Below are positions 1 to 6,707 of a stretch of 32,121 nucleotides of DNA, piece by piece. The translations under genes and the position numbers were made by a program. The stretch covers positions 1 to 32,121 of IMG/VR virus record IMGVR_UViG_3300031367_000003; one strand, written 5' to 3'. The notes under the pieces were generated by a model, which did not search any database, had not been told where the DNA came from, and worked only from the letters and a program-made list of their open reading frames with translations. Within the stretch, counting starts at the first letter, position 1, and each line of letters opens with the position of its first letter. Source of the DNA: a virus.

Positions 1-73
1 CGCTTCGCTGTCCGCATGGGCGCCTGCCCGGAAGGACCCACCGCCCGATGCCAAGCAGTCCGCGAGAGATCAC
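1..73 (-). CDS. possible small ORF running off the left edge
   Basis: A GTG codon at 73 overlaps the TGA of the preceding micro-ORF (GGTGA) and opens a frame that stays open for 24 codons to the window edge. The visible residues are basic and Gly-rich and match nothing I recognise. Start/stop overlap is the rule in this operon, which is the only support. It could be non-coding. Confidence 0.2.
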   Translation of the reverse strand, partial: MISRGLLGIGRWVLPGRRPCGQRS

Positions 74-126
74 CGACCGATAACCGCGATGAGCACGACG
101 ACAATGACCAAGCCGATGGCGTCCAT
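70..126 (-). CDS. putative 18-residue membrane micro-peptide
   Basis: ATG at 126 lies 8 bases after the stop of the 137-residue gene upstream. The peptide begins MDAIGLVIVVVL and is almost wholly hydrophobic, so it could span a membrane once. There is no strong ribosome site. Tiny membrane ORFs recur in this phage, which supports the call, but the length is so short that chance is a real alternative. Confidence 0.3.
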   Translation of the reverse strand: MDAIGLVIVVVLIAVIGR

Positions 127-134
127 GCCAGCGC

Positions 135-548
135 TCAATTCAGCGGACTGGCGGCCTGCTCATCGCCTTTGCGCTTAGCGCGGCCCCCGCCTCCGTTGCG
201 GCTCTTGCTCGCAGCTACCGCACGCTCTGTCGTCTTCTGGAGCTGGGCATCGAAGAGGTCGGCCTGCATCGGGGCGCCCAGGGCACGGCGGGTGACCTGG
301 TACGTCAGATCGAAGTTCTCGCGCTTGTCATCCGGGAGCTTCGAATATTGGATCGCTGCCTTCATCGCCTGGCGATTGCAGCCGTATTGAGCCTGCAACC
401 GCTCGACTATTGCCTTCTTGCTCGCATTCAATTCGGCACGCTGATCGTTGATCGAATCCATCTCGGCGGCTGCGTCGCGCAGTTCCTGCAGAAATGCCTC
501 GTCCGGCTGGGCCAGGATGGTGGGGTTGGTTGGTTGGGTCTCGCTCAT
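135..548 (-). CDS. small helical, possibly DNA-binding phage protein (GapR-like size and layout)
   Basis: A 137-residue protein. Residues about 15-50 form a likely coiled coil rich in Ala, Glu and Lys, followed by a compact charged region (about 55-95, with KLPDDKRENFDL) and a basic Gly-rich tail (SRNGGGGRAKRK). A short coiled coil followed by a basic end recalls the GapR/UPF0335 nucleoid-protein type, but I do not see enough to assign that family. Its ATG overlaps the stop of the upstream gene (ATGA, 545-548), so the two are translationally coupled. It sits near the distal end of the leftward replication operon. Confidence 0.7.
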   Translation of the reverse strand: MSETQPTNPTILAQPDEAFLQELRDAAAEMDSINDQRAELNASKKAIVERLQAQYGCNRQAMKAAIQYSKLPDDKRENFDLTYQVTRRALGAPMQADLFDAQLQKTTERAVAASKSRNGGGGRAKRKGDEQAASPLN

Positions 549-796
549 GGCTCTGTGCTCTCTGGTTGGTTGGTGGAAGTCAGATTGATCTTATCAATAA
601 GTATGACGCTCACATCCTTACCGTAGTTGTGCCGGAACAATCCTTTGATAACGTTCGGGATGTCCTCACCAAGAGCGTAACGGTCCTTTCCGCACATGAG
701 AAATCCCGGCAGATCCTCACTGGTCAATACCCAGTAATCGCCCTCACGTCGGTCAACATCAATGTTGACGACGGTCGCATAGCCACTGTTTGCCAT
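545..796 (-). CDS. DUF1902/HicB-like small protein
   Basis: An 83-residue protein. The N-terminal half, with alternating strands and the block YWVLTSEDLPGF at about 21-32, resembles the single partial RNase-H-like fold of DUF1902/HicB proteins, whose consensus has W-V-A-T-S-D-D-V-P-G-L at this place. No HicA partner is adjacent, so a toxin-antitoxin role is not supported. The ATG is preceded by GGAGGAGCG, a good ribosome site. It sits between the nuclease gene and the 137-residue gene, the latter overlapping it by 4 bases. Confidence 0.65.
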   Translation of the reverse strand: MANSGYATVVNIDVDRREGDYWVLTSEDLPGFLMCGKDRYALGEDIPNVIKGLFRHNYGKDVSVILIDKINLTSTNQPESTEP

Positions 797-808
797 AAAC
801 GCTCCTCC

Positions 809-1288
809 TTAGCGTGTTGAAACAGGAACAGCAATAGTATTTGGCAGCCCGCGCAATGGGGCGAGTTTCACGCCCCGAGACAAGAACACACGGATCAGCA
901 GGTTCAGGGCAGCGCCGCTGTGAACCATATCACCTGTGACGCGATAGATAGCCCAGCCAAGCAACGTGGCCGCATTGTACTTGCAGCAATCCTCCTTGTA
1001 CCCGGCTGCGTTGGTATGGCGCCCGCGACCCGGTGCGCCTTCGATCTCGAGCGCTATGTGATGCTCTTGCCACGCCAGATCGAAACGCCAGTCCTTGAGC
1101 TTAGCCTTGGCGAGGCGCGCACGCAGCCCTTTGCCCTCGCCTCCTGCGGCAGCTGCCCCAAAGCGGTAATCCCGCTCAGGTGCAGGCAAGCCAGCGGCAC
1201 GGATCTGAATGGCCATCGGGACCTCGTGCTTGTCCTTGTTGGCCCTGGCCCTGGCTTGATTTAGGCGCTCTGCTACTACGCGACTCAT
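809..1288 (-). CDS. PD-(D/E)XK phage endonuclease (VRR-NUC/DUF559-like)
   Basis: A 159-residue protein. The likely nuclease core runs from D70 in the strand WRFDLAW through E81/E83 in IALEIEG, then GRGRHTNAAGYKEDCCKYN, where K98 or K103 could be the lysine, and GWAIYRVTGDMV as the closing strand. Small phage nucleases with this string often sit where lambda-type phages carry a Holliday-junction resolvase, so resolution of recombination intermediates is a reasonable inference. The end of the upstream gene (1285) overlaps its ATG by 4 bases. Confidence 0.75.
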   Translation of the reverse strand: MSRVVAERLNQARARANKDKHEVPMAIQIRAAGLPAPERDYRFGAAAAGGEGKGLRARLAKAKLKDWRFDLAWQEHHIALEIEGAPGRGRHTNAAGYKEDCCKYNAATLLGWAIYRVTGDMVHSGAALNLLIRVFLSRGVKLAPLRGLPNTIAVPVSTR

Positions 1289-1524
1289 GCCGGTAATTCC
1301 TTTACCTGAACATTAGATGCCTGATCCGTCAGAATGTCGCAGCGACCGCCAACACCACAAGGACAACAATAATCAAATTCATCCATTCCCGGCCCTATCA
1401 ACAATCCATCCCATTCCGGGCAAAAATGCCATCCTGCTGATATTTCTTCCTGCGTTAGCTTCATTTCATCATCTTTCATCAGGTCCGCATATCTTGCGTC
1501 ATCGATCAAAATTATGGCTGACAC
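1285..1524 (-). CDS. small Cys-rich phage protein
   Basis: A 79-residue acidic protein. It contains GWHFCPEWDGLLIGPGMDEF followed by a CCPCGVGGRC cluster; five cysteines in 25 residues suggest a metal site. I have seen the GWHFCPEWDGLLIGPG string in small phage proteins but know of no function. It overlaps the nuclease gene start by 4 bases and is separated from the next upstream gene by 3 bases, so it is plainly part of the operon. Confidence 0.65.
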   Translation of the reverse strand: MSAIILIDDARYADLMKDDEMKLTQEEISAGWHFCPEWDGLLIGPGMDEFDYCCPCGVGGRCDILTDQASNVQVKELPA

Positions 1525-1527
1525 GGC

Positions 1528-1710
1528 TTAATCCTCCTCGCCAAGATCATCATCACTGCCTGGCTCGCGTTCATACCAGGCGCAGTAGTCCGCATTTGGG
1601 AACTCCGTTATGTTTCGCTCGCATTTATGCCGAAATACGAGTCGTCCATAATCGCTGTCATCCCAATATAGGTGAAATCGACAGGTCTCACAGCGCTTCA
1701 GATGAGCCAT
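1528..1710 (-). CDS. small zinc-binding-like phage protein
   Basis: A 60-residue protein starting MAHLKRCETCRFH. Cysteines occur as CxxC near the start, then KCER and DYCAWYE, a spacing consistent with one zinc site. The ATG at 1710 lies just past the stop of the upstream gene; ATGs further upstream at 1725 and 1737 would overlap that gene and are less likely. Function unknown. Neighbours on both sides are equally small accessory genes. Confidence 0.6.
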   Translation of the reverse strand: MAHLKRCETCRFHLYWDDSDYGRLVFRHKCERNITEFPNADYCAWYEREPGSDDDLGEED

Positions 1711-1714
1711 TTCG

Positions 1715-1909
1715 CTAAAGCCCATCGTCTGTCTCATCTGCCCGCTTCAGCTCTCCGGCGATCTGCTCAATATCACCGGCCGCGGATATAACTTTCTCCC
1801 AGTCTTTGCGATTCAGGGCTTCGATCACCTCCAATGTGAGATGGACAATTCGTTCACGCTGCCTGAACGCGACGATTGCGCGTCCGCACTGCCCCTGCTC
1901 GTTAGTCAT
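1715..1909 (-). CDS. small helical phage protein, unknown function
   Basis: A 64-residue protein starting MTNEQGQCGRAIV, predicted to be mostly two amphipathic helices (RERIVHLTLEVIEALNRKDW, then EKVISAAGDIEQIAGEL). The in-frame extension up to 2005 runs over the 3' end of the preceding gene and has an Arg/Gln-rich composition unlike a protein, so I used the internal ATG at 1909, preceded by AGGTGG. No family recognised. Confidence 0.55.
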   Translation of the reverse strand: MTNEQGQCGRAIVAFRQRERIVHLTLEVIEALNRKDWEKVISAAGDIEQIAGELKRADETDDGL

Positions 1910-1947
1910 AGCCACGATCCACCTAGAAGAATCGCCAAATTGCCCTG

Positions 1948-2277
1948 TTAGAGCGCGCTGTTGCCGCCATCCTCGTTGTCTCTGCGGATAGCGTCTGCGA
2001 GCCACAGCAAAGCTTGTCTAGTTCGGAGATGCCGACCACCGCCTGCAAAAGTGCGGATACGGATACTCGGAAAAGGATCAGGTATCGATCCTTCTTCCCC
2101 GATGTCTTCCCAATCCTGCATTGCCACATGCACATCGCCGTCATTTGCCACAAGCACCTGCAACCACGATCCGCCGTTTCTTCCCTTGTCATCGCACAGA
2201 ACCTGATAAATCGTGTTCATTTCCACACCTTCAGGCCAATGCGGTTCAAATGCTGCTGGTTCTTTCATCTGGTACAT
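1948..2277 (-). CDS. phage protein of unknown function
   Basis: A 109-residue protein starting MYQMKEPAAFEP. It has a beta-rich front (MNTIYQVLCDDKGRNGGSWL, then VANDGDVHVAMQDW) and a helical end (RQALLWLADAIRRDNEDGG). An upstream in-frame ATG at 2343 would read through the palindrome at 2281-2388, so the start at 2277, just after that palindrome, is preferred. The ribosome site is weak. It is the only gene of the left operon preceded by a structured gap of about 100 bases. Confidence 0.6.
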   Translation of the reverse strand: MYQMKEPAAFEPHWPEGVEMNTIYQVLCDDKGRNGGSWLQVLVANDGDVHVAMQDWEDIGEEGSIPDPFPSIRIRTFAGGGRHLRTRQALLWLADAIRRDNEDGGNSAL

Positions 2278-2280
2278 GTC

Positions 2281-2388
2281 AGCCCTAACAAGCGGCTCAA
2301 CGCGACGCCCAACCCCGCGTCGAGCTAATAGGTTATTTAGCATCCATGCCAGGCGCGGTTGGGCGCCCCTGAGCCTGGACGTTAGATA
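2281..2388 (-). repeat. attC-like imperfect palindrome between two small genes
   Basis: Nested inverted repeats on the + strand: CTAAC 2285-2289 pairs with GTTAG 2381-2385; GGCTCA 2294-2299 pairs with TGAGCC 2370-2375; CGCCCAACC 2306-2314 pairs with GGTTGGGCG 2357-2365. Spacers between the outer two boxes are 4 and 5 bases and the central loop is about 42. The outer box reads GTTAGAT on + (a full GTTRRRY match) and CCCTAAC at the other end (6 of 7 to RYYYAAC). The minus-strand gene ending at 2382 has its TAA stop inside ATCTAAC. Size and layout match an integron attC site. No integrase is in the window. Confidence 0.45.
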
Positions 2389-2570
2389 TCACTCTCCAAT
2401 CCTTGCGCCCTATGTTCAAAATGGTCGGCGCAAAATCGCTGAAGCTCGGTCATGCTTCTGAAAACCTTCATTTCACAGAAAGCAATTGGCATGTCACGCT
2501 GTCTCTCTGGCTCTACCGTAAAGCCGTTATCGACCTGCCTGATCAAAACCGCGTCGTTCTTTTGCATCAT
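2382..2570 (-). CDS. small phage protein, unknown function
   Basis: A 62-residue protein starting MMQKNDAVLIRQVDNGF. The layout MQKND..LIR.V.NGFTV.P..QRDMP...E..VFRSM..L..F...HF is one I have seen in small phage proteins near replication genes; function unknown. The ATG at 2570 overlaps the upstream stop (TGATG), so translation is coupled. Its stop codon lies inside the outer box of the attC-like palindrome, the arrangement expected for a gene cassette. Confidence 0.65.
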   Translation of the reverse strand: MMQKNDAVLIRQVDNGFTVEPERQRDMPIAFCEMKVFRSMTELQRFCADHFEHRAQGLESDI

Positions 2571-2794
2571 CACGCCCTCCAATGCCTCGCGCAGTACCAC
2601 GTAGACGAGCCGTTGGTGCTCGCGGAAACTACCCCGGCCTCATCACACCCAGGATAGCAGCAGTGGCGACCGTCGAAACTGACCGTCGAGACGCGGCGCT
2701 GGCCAAAGCCTGTTACCCGCAGGTCGCGCTGGAATCTCGCTTCCATCTCCGGAGTCCAGCGGCCGGTGGCAATGTCTCTCTCGCTGCGCTTCAC
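2570..2794 (-). CDS. small zinc-finger-like phage protein
   Basis: A 74-residue protein with a GTG start at 2794, immediately after the stop of the P-like gene. The N-terminal half is charged and helical (TPEMEARFQRDLRVTGFGQRR). The C-terminal half carries CCYPGCDEAG followed by WYCARHW, giving C-x3-C and C-x2-H pairs about 20 residues apart, a plausible zinc site. Function unknown; position just after O/P resembles the small nin-region genes of lambda. Confidence 0.6.
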   Translation of the reverse strand: MKRSERDIATGRWTPEMEARFQRDLRVTGFGQRRVSTVSFDGRHCCYPGCDEAGVVSASTNGSSTWYCARHWRA

Positions 2795-3235
2795 CTACCT
2801 TCTGCTGGCGCCGGCCAGCTGCGTGGCAGCGCAAGCCCGCTTGATGAGATCCAGGTACTCCTGCGCCACTTCCCGGTCCGACATCGGAGGCCGCGGGAGC
2901 TGCTGGTGCGGCTGCTCGTCCCGCGGTAACGCCAGGTACTGCTCCTCGAAATGTCCGCTCGTGAACGGCACCTGATACGCGGCAAAGCATGCGTCCAGCG
3001 CCTTACGAATCCGGCTCGGCGTCTTCCCGCTGAAACTCTGCATCCACAGTGACTCCCACGCGGCCAGCTTGTCCCTGGTGTCTACCCTGCTCGTGAACAG
3101 GCCCCCGTAGTTCGCTTCCAGCCTCTGCTGAAACCACCGTAGGAACTCGCTGAGCTGCGCGTTCCGCGTCGAGCTGTTCTCGGGCGATGCGTGCTCGCTC
3201 CGAGCTGTTGAGGGGTCGAGTGCTTGTGCGGCCAT
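2795..3235 (-). CDS. lambda P-like replication protein (helicase loader candidate)
   Basis: A 146-residue reading frame. The part that looks like protein begins near residue 28 (FLRWFQQRLEANYGGLF) and continues WESLWMQSF, IRKALDACFAAYQVPFTSGHF, a pattern similar to phage lambda P, which loads the host helicase on the O-bound origin. The first 25 residues look like a shadow of the other frame. It overlaps the O-like frame by 233 bases, far more than usual. Either ATG 3235 is the true start, or P is reached by a +1 shift from O. Position directly after O supports the role. Confidence 0.6.
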   Translation of the reverse strand: MAAQALDPSTARSEHASPENSSTRNAQLSEFLRWFQQRLEANYGGLFTSRVDTRDKLAAWESLWMQSFSGKTPSRIRKALDACFAAYQVPFTSGHFEEQYLALPRDEQPHQQLPRPPMSDREVAQEYLDLIKRACAATQLAGASRR

Positions 3236-4028
3236 TGCCGATTCCTCCGTTGCGTGTTGTGTCTTGCTTGCGGACCCAGTTGCGCCAGGTGGCTAGCCAG
3301 TCGGTTTTGCGGCCCTTCACGCCGGGTTGAGCGACCCAGTAGTCGTGGAAAGTCTCCCAGGTCTTGCGTGGGTCAAGGTCTGGCCTTTCGGTCTGGCAGA
3401 AAGCTCTCCAGTCGTCAGGCAACTCCGTCAGTGGTAGGCGGGAGCCGGTAGGCGACGCAGACGGCTTTGCGCTCGCAGCGGCTTTTCTTTTGCCCTCCGT
3501 AGGAGGGTTTTCTTTCTTTCCTTTCCTGTTTCCTGTTTCCTGTTCCTGTTCCGTCTGTGACTCCCGCGTGACACCAGTTTTGTCACGCGTGACGCCAGTG
3601 TGACTTGTTGTGACATTTCCGGACTCTCCGCTACTAGCTTCTCTTTGTTTTTGCTTGCGTTTTCGTGCTGACAAGCGCCTGTCAAGCATCCGCAGGACCA
3701 ACTCTGTGACATACGTGTGGTAGAAGCGTCCGTCACTGTGCAAAAGCCAGCCGCGAAATAGCTCCTCGCGATGTACGCGCAGAAAGCTCACGTTTGCTCC
3801 GATGTCGATGGCGATCATTTCCTCATCGTTCTCGTAACTTCCACACGGGATGTTCTTCCAGCAGCGAAGCCACAGCATCAGCAACCACGGCCTAAGCTCC
3901 GAATCCGCGAGCTTCCATGTCCGGCTCTGCTCGATCCGCTGCCAGTCAATCTCCGGGTTGTAACCGTTCGCCTTGGTATCGGCCGGATACGGCGGCTCGG
4001 GGAGATCCATAGGCACCGATCTCAGCAT
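3003..4028 (-). CDS. phage replication initiator, O-like (DUF1376-like + DnaT-like domains)
   Basis: A 341-residue protein. Residues about 20-115 resemble the winged-helix region of DUF1376/O-type initiators (DIGANVSFLRVHREELFRGW). Residues 120-195 are a basic low-complexity linker encoded by the iteron-like DNA. Residues 205-255 (WRAFCQTERPDLDP, then WLATWRNWVRKQ) match the DnaT-like DNA-binding domain. This order, with an origin inside the gene, is that of lambda O. The start at 4028 overlaps the stop of the membrane gene; ATGs at 4040 and 4010 are alternatives. The last about 60 residues, overlapping P, look less protein-like. Confidence 0.7.
   Translation of the reverse strand: MLRSVPMDLPEPPYPADTKANGYNPEIDWQRIEQSRTWKLADSELRPWLLMLWLRCWKNIPCGSYENDEEMIAIDIGANVSFLRVHREELFRGWLLHSDGRFYHTYVTELVLRMLDRRLSARKRKQKQREASSGESGNVTTSHTGVTRDKTGVTRESQTEQEQETGNRKGKKENPPTEGKRKAAASAKPSASPTGSRLPLTELPDDWRAFCQTERPDLDPRKTWETFHDYWVAQPGVKGRKTDWLATWRNWVRKQDTTRNGGIGNGRTSTRPLNSSERARIAREQLDAERAAQRVPTVVSAEAGSELRGPVHEQGRHQGQAGRVGVTVDAEFQREDAEPDS
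3508..3614. other. candidate replication origin inside the O-like gene
   Basis: GTGAC occurs on + at 3557, 3568, 3589, 3600 and 3610, with an inverted copy (GTCAC) at 3582. The spacings of 11, 21, 11 and 10 put the direct copies on one helical face. Two longer copies, CGCGTGACACCAGT (3565) and CGCGTGACGCCAGT (3586), lie 21 bases apart. Next to them (3508-3555) is a pyrimidine-only-type tract with repeated TTCCTG, so the other strand is purine-rich. Lambda ori has the same parts: iterons in O beside a strand-asymmetric, easily melted tract. Confidence 0.5.
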
Positions 4029-4276
4029 CGGCCGTTCCATCGCTCGGCAACCCTTCGATGAAGCCACATTGCGGTTACGGCACCGATTGCCCCGCCAAAC
4101 CCAGAGAACGTGATCGAAGACCATCCGCGATCAACCACCAGCAGGACAAGCGACACGTCCCCGGCCGCGATCAGGAACGGCGTCAAGGCGGCCGCAAGGT
4201 AATGACCTCCTACCACGTTCAGCTGTTGTATCGCGCGTCCGAAGACCGAAACGAACGTTGCGATGACGACGGTCAC
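4022..4276 (-). CDS. small integral membrane protein
   Basis: An 84-residue protein with a GTG start overlapping the methyltransferase stop (GTGA). Three hydrophobic stretches are visible: TVVIATFVSVF, YLAAALTPFLIAAGDVSLVLLVV (possibly two passes) and FSGFGGAIGAVTAMWL, followed by basic HRRVAER. Similar small membrane proteins are frequent in phage early regions; no function is established that I know of. It is translationally coupled to genes on both sides. Confidence 0.65.
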   Translation of the reverse strand: MTVVIATFVSVFGRAIQQLNVVGGHYLAAALTPFLIAAGDVSLVLLVVDRGWSSITFSGFGGAIGAVTAMWLHRRVAERWNGRC

Positions 4277-5301
4277 GATGCGCTTTCCAGTACATCAAAA
4301 ATCGACTGCTGGACGCCCTCGTTCGCCGCTGCTTTCAGATGGCCAACCGCGGCTGCGTAATAGGTTCCGTTGAGTTCCGTGCCAAAGAATCTGCGTGACA
4401 TTCTCAACGCCTGAACGCCCTCAGATCCTATTCCAGCAAACGGAGACCAAACCGAGTCGTTTTCATTGCTCCATAGGCTAATCGCGCGGCCCGTGATATT
4501 GAGCGGCATCGGGCATAAATGCTTCTCTGCATTCGGGTCTTTTGCCTGCTTCACATTCAGAGTTTCAGTCGCCGGAAGATCCATGTCGCCTCCGCCGCTT
4601 TTCCCCGGCGCGGAAATAGCTTCGACCACCTTTCCGGTATGACGAATCCCGATAGATCCTGAATAGTTCCAGCAGCTCGCAGCGGCAGGCCAAATAGGAC
4701 TCGCCAGCTCCTGCCAGACCGGAAGCTGGAAGCGAGATTGTGGATGTTCTACAGGGCGTTGCATTGCCTCTTCATCGACCGTGCGAGGCCACTTTCTGAA
4801 CACCAGGAGATACTCAGGCATCCCAACTCGGCAGAACGATGCATCGCCGCGGAACGTCTTGTACAGCAATCCATGCGCATTGGTCTTGCTGCGCTCTAGA
4901 ACAGGATCGCGCCAGATCGTAATCCGGCACTGCAGCTTCCAGCCCTCCTCGAGATGTAGGGCTGTCACGCGGTCAGAAAGCGGCCGAATCCCGCTGGAGC
5001 CATCTCCGCTGCTGCCCTGGTAGTACACCTGATCCTTGATGTGGACCGCGGAAAGCCGGCCAGGGCGCGTGGCACGCAGCTTCTCACGCACCAGATAGCG
5101 GTACTGCTCAAGGAATTGGTCGTCGCCGTCCGTGTTTCCCATGTCAGCCTCGGAGTCGCCGTAGATGTACAGCGAGGAGAACGGCGGGCTATACACCGAA
5201 AAATCCACACTGTTATCCGGAACCTGAGTCGCAAGCGCAACGCAATCACCGTGAAATAAGCTCCAGTTTCTACCGTGTGCCTGATCCAATACCGTCTTCA
5301 T
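4273..5301 (-). CDS. DNA methyltransferase, beta-class (N4-cytosine or N6-adenine)
   Basis: A 342-residue protein. The catalytic motif IV is SPPF at residues 38-41 and the AdoMet-binding motif I, SPFAGIGSEG, is near residues 286-295, so the order IV - target recognition - I is that of beta-class amino methyltransferases. SPPF is more typical of N4-cytosine enzymes. The start at 5301 has an excellent AAGGAGG ribosome site; its ATGA overlaps the helicase stop. No restriction enzyme is adjacent, so it likely masks phage DNA or works with the helicase. Confidence 0.85.
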   Translation of the reverse strand: MKTVLDQAHGRNWSLFHGDCVALATQVPDNSVDFSVYSPPFSSLYIYGDSEADMGNTDGDDQFLEQYRYLVREKLRATRPGRLSAVHIKDQVYYQGSSGDGSSGIRPLSDRVTALHLEEGWKLQCRITIWRDPVLERSKTNAHGLLYKTFRGDASFCRVGMPEYLLVFRKWPRTVDEEAMQRPVEHPQSRFQLPVWQELASPIWPAAASCWNYSGSIGIRHTGKVVEAISAPGKSGGGDMDLPATETLNVKQAKDPNAEKHLCPMPLNITGRAISLWSNENDSVWSPFAGIGSEGVQALRMSRRFFGTELNGTYYAAAVGHLKAAANEGVQQSIFDVLESAS

Positions 5302-6707
5302 CGAGCCACCTCCTTCAACCAACTCGGAATTCTTGCAACGTGCCGCGGCCGATAGGGAATCTTCATCTCCCGCTCGATCACTGCCCGGCGCATCGCCGCG
5401 TTCATCGCGCGCTTCATCTCCTCGTGCTCGCGAGCTTTGCGCTGGATCGTGTGCCAGATAACGCCCTCAGTCTCGGCTAGCGCGATATGGACGTTGACTG
5501 GCCGTTTCTGTCCGAAACGCCAGAATCGACGGATCGCCTGGTAATAACTTTCATAGCTGAACGAAAGACCAGCGAAAGCACACCGCGCGCAATGCTGCCA
5601 GTTCAGACCGAAGCCGGCGATGCTGCTCTTTGTGACCAAAACGCGAATCTTCCCCGTCGAGAAGGCAACGAGCCGTTCTTCCTTCCTCTCCAGCGGCATT
5701 GAGCCGCGTACCTCAACGGCATCTGGGATACGGGCCGTCAGTTCGTCTGCCTCGTAGTCTGTGTCGCACCAGACTACCCATGCCTCCCCAGGCTCGGCCG
5801 CGACCAGCTCAGCAATCCGCTCGGCCCGGGCCGGAGCCGTGCGCCGCTTCTCTTTGTGGATCGAGGTCGCCGAGGTGTCGACTGCCCGGAACAGCTCTCC
5901 GCCCGCCCGGCCGAGGGTCAGGTCCACGTTGACGTAGTGGAGGTCCTGGTTGAGCTTCGGAAGAATGAACCCGTCGTCCGAGTAGCCAAGGTCAGACGGC
6001 CTCCCGGCCATGCGTGCCCAGCTCGCGACCCAGCTCCAGAAGTCCTCGACGCCATACCGCTTGAGCCGGTAGCGCCCCATTTCGGACTGATCAGCCACGA
6101 ACCAACGTGCCAACATCTCGTTGGACGGCATCACCTGGAGGAAGGCGGAGTGCTGACCGAGCTCCATGTGATCGTTCGGGGCCGGCGTTGCCGTTGCGGC
6201 AAGCCGATAACGCACGCGCTCGCCGAACGCGATGAGCGCCTTGGATGTCTTCCCGCCGTAGGCCTTCAGCAGGCTACTCTCATCGAGGATCAGCGCGCAG
6301 AAGCCGCCCGGGTCGAACAGGTGCAGGCGCTCATAGTTGGTGATCCAGATCCCTGGCCCTGTAATCTCGCTCGGGTGTCGGACGTACTTCGCCTCGATCC
6401 CGAACTTTGCCGCCTCGCGCTCGTGCTGGGGTCCGACGGCGAGCGGCGCCAACATCAGGACGGACTTGTGGTTGGCCTCGACCATCACACGCCCGTATTC
6501 CAGCTCGATGATGGATTTACCAAGCCCCGTGTCCAGCAACGCTGCTCCGCTGCCGATGCGCAGCAGGAAGTCGGTCACATCGGCCTGGTAGCCGAACATC
6601 GCGCCGTTGAGCGCCGGGATTCGCTTCAATCCGGACGGGATAGCGGATCTGCGCTTCCTCGCAAGAAACGCGTAATAGCGATCCAGCGTTTGACTTGCGT
6701 CTGTCAT
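5298..6707 (-). CDS. SNF2-like superfamily 2 helicase
   Basis: A 469-residue protein with the full motif set: Walker A DTGLGKS (59-65), motif Ia VLMLAPLA (83-90), Walker B DESS (142-145), motif III ATATPAPN (171-178), motif V TKSSIAGFGLNWQ (359-371) and motif VI QAIRRFWRFGQ (390-400). DESS and the R-x-x-R-x-GQ form place it with SNF2-type phage helicases, ATP-driven DNA translocases. The ATG at 6707 overlaps the stop of the HhH gene, and its stop overlaps the methyltransferase start, so the pair is probably made in fixed ratio. Confidence 0.88.
   Translation of the reverse strand: MTDASQTLDRYYAFLARKRRSAIPSGLKRIPALNGAMFGYQADVTDFLLRIGSGAALLDTGLGKSIIELEYGRVMVEANHKSVLMLAPLAVGPQHEREAAKFGIEAKYVRHPSEITGPGIWITNYERLHLFDPGGFCALILDESSLLKAYGGKTSKALIAFGERVRYRLAATATPAPNDHMELGQHSAFLQVMPSNEMLARWFVADQSEMGRYRLKRYGVEDFWSWVASWARMAGRPSDLGYSDDGFILPKLNQDLHYVNVDLTLGRAGGELFRAVDTSATSIHKEKRRTAPARAERIAELVAAEPGEAWVVWCDTDYEADELTARIPDAVEVRGSMPLERKEERLVAFSTGKIRVLVTKSSIAGFGLNWQHCARCAFAGLSFSYESYYQAIRRFWRFGQKRPVNVHIALAETEGVIWHTIQRKAREHEEMKRAMNAAMRRAVIEREMKIPYRPRHVARIPSWLKEVAR

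Noticed and set aside
545-796. HicB antitoxin of a toxin-antitoxin pair
   Set aside because: The fold resemblance is limited and no HicA-like toxin gene lies next to it.
4273-5301. Restriction-modification system
   Set aside because: A methyltransferase is present, but no nuclease lies beside it; the PD-(D/E)XK protein at 809-1288 is far away and looks like a recombination nuclease.
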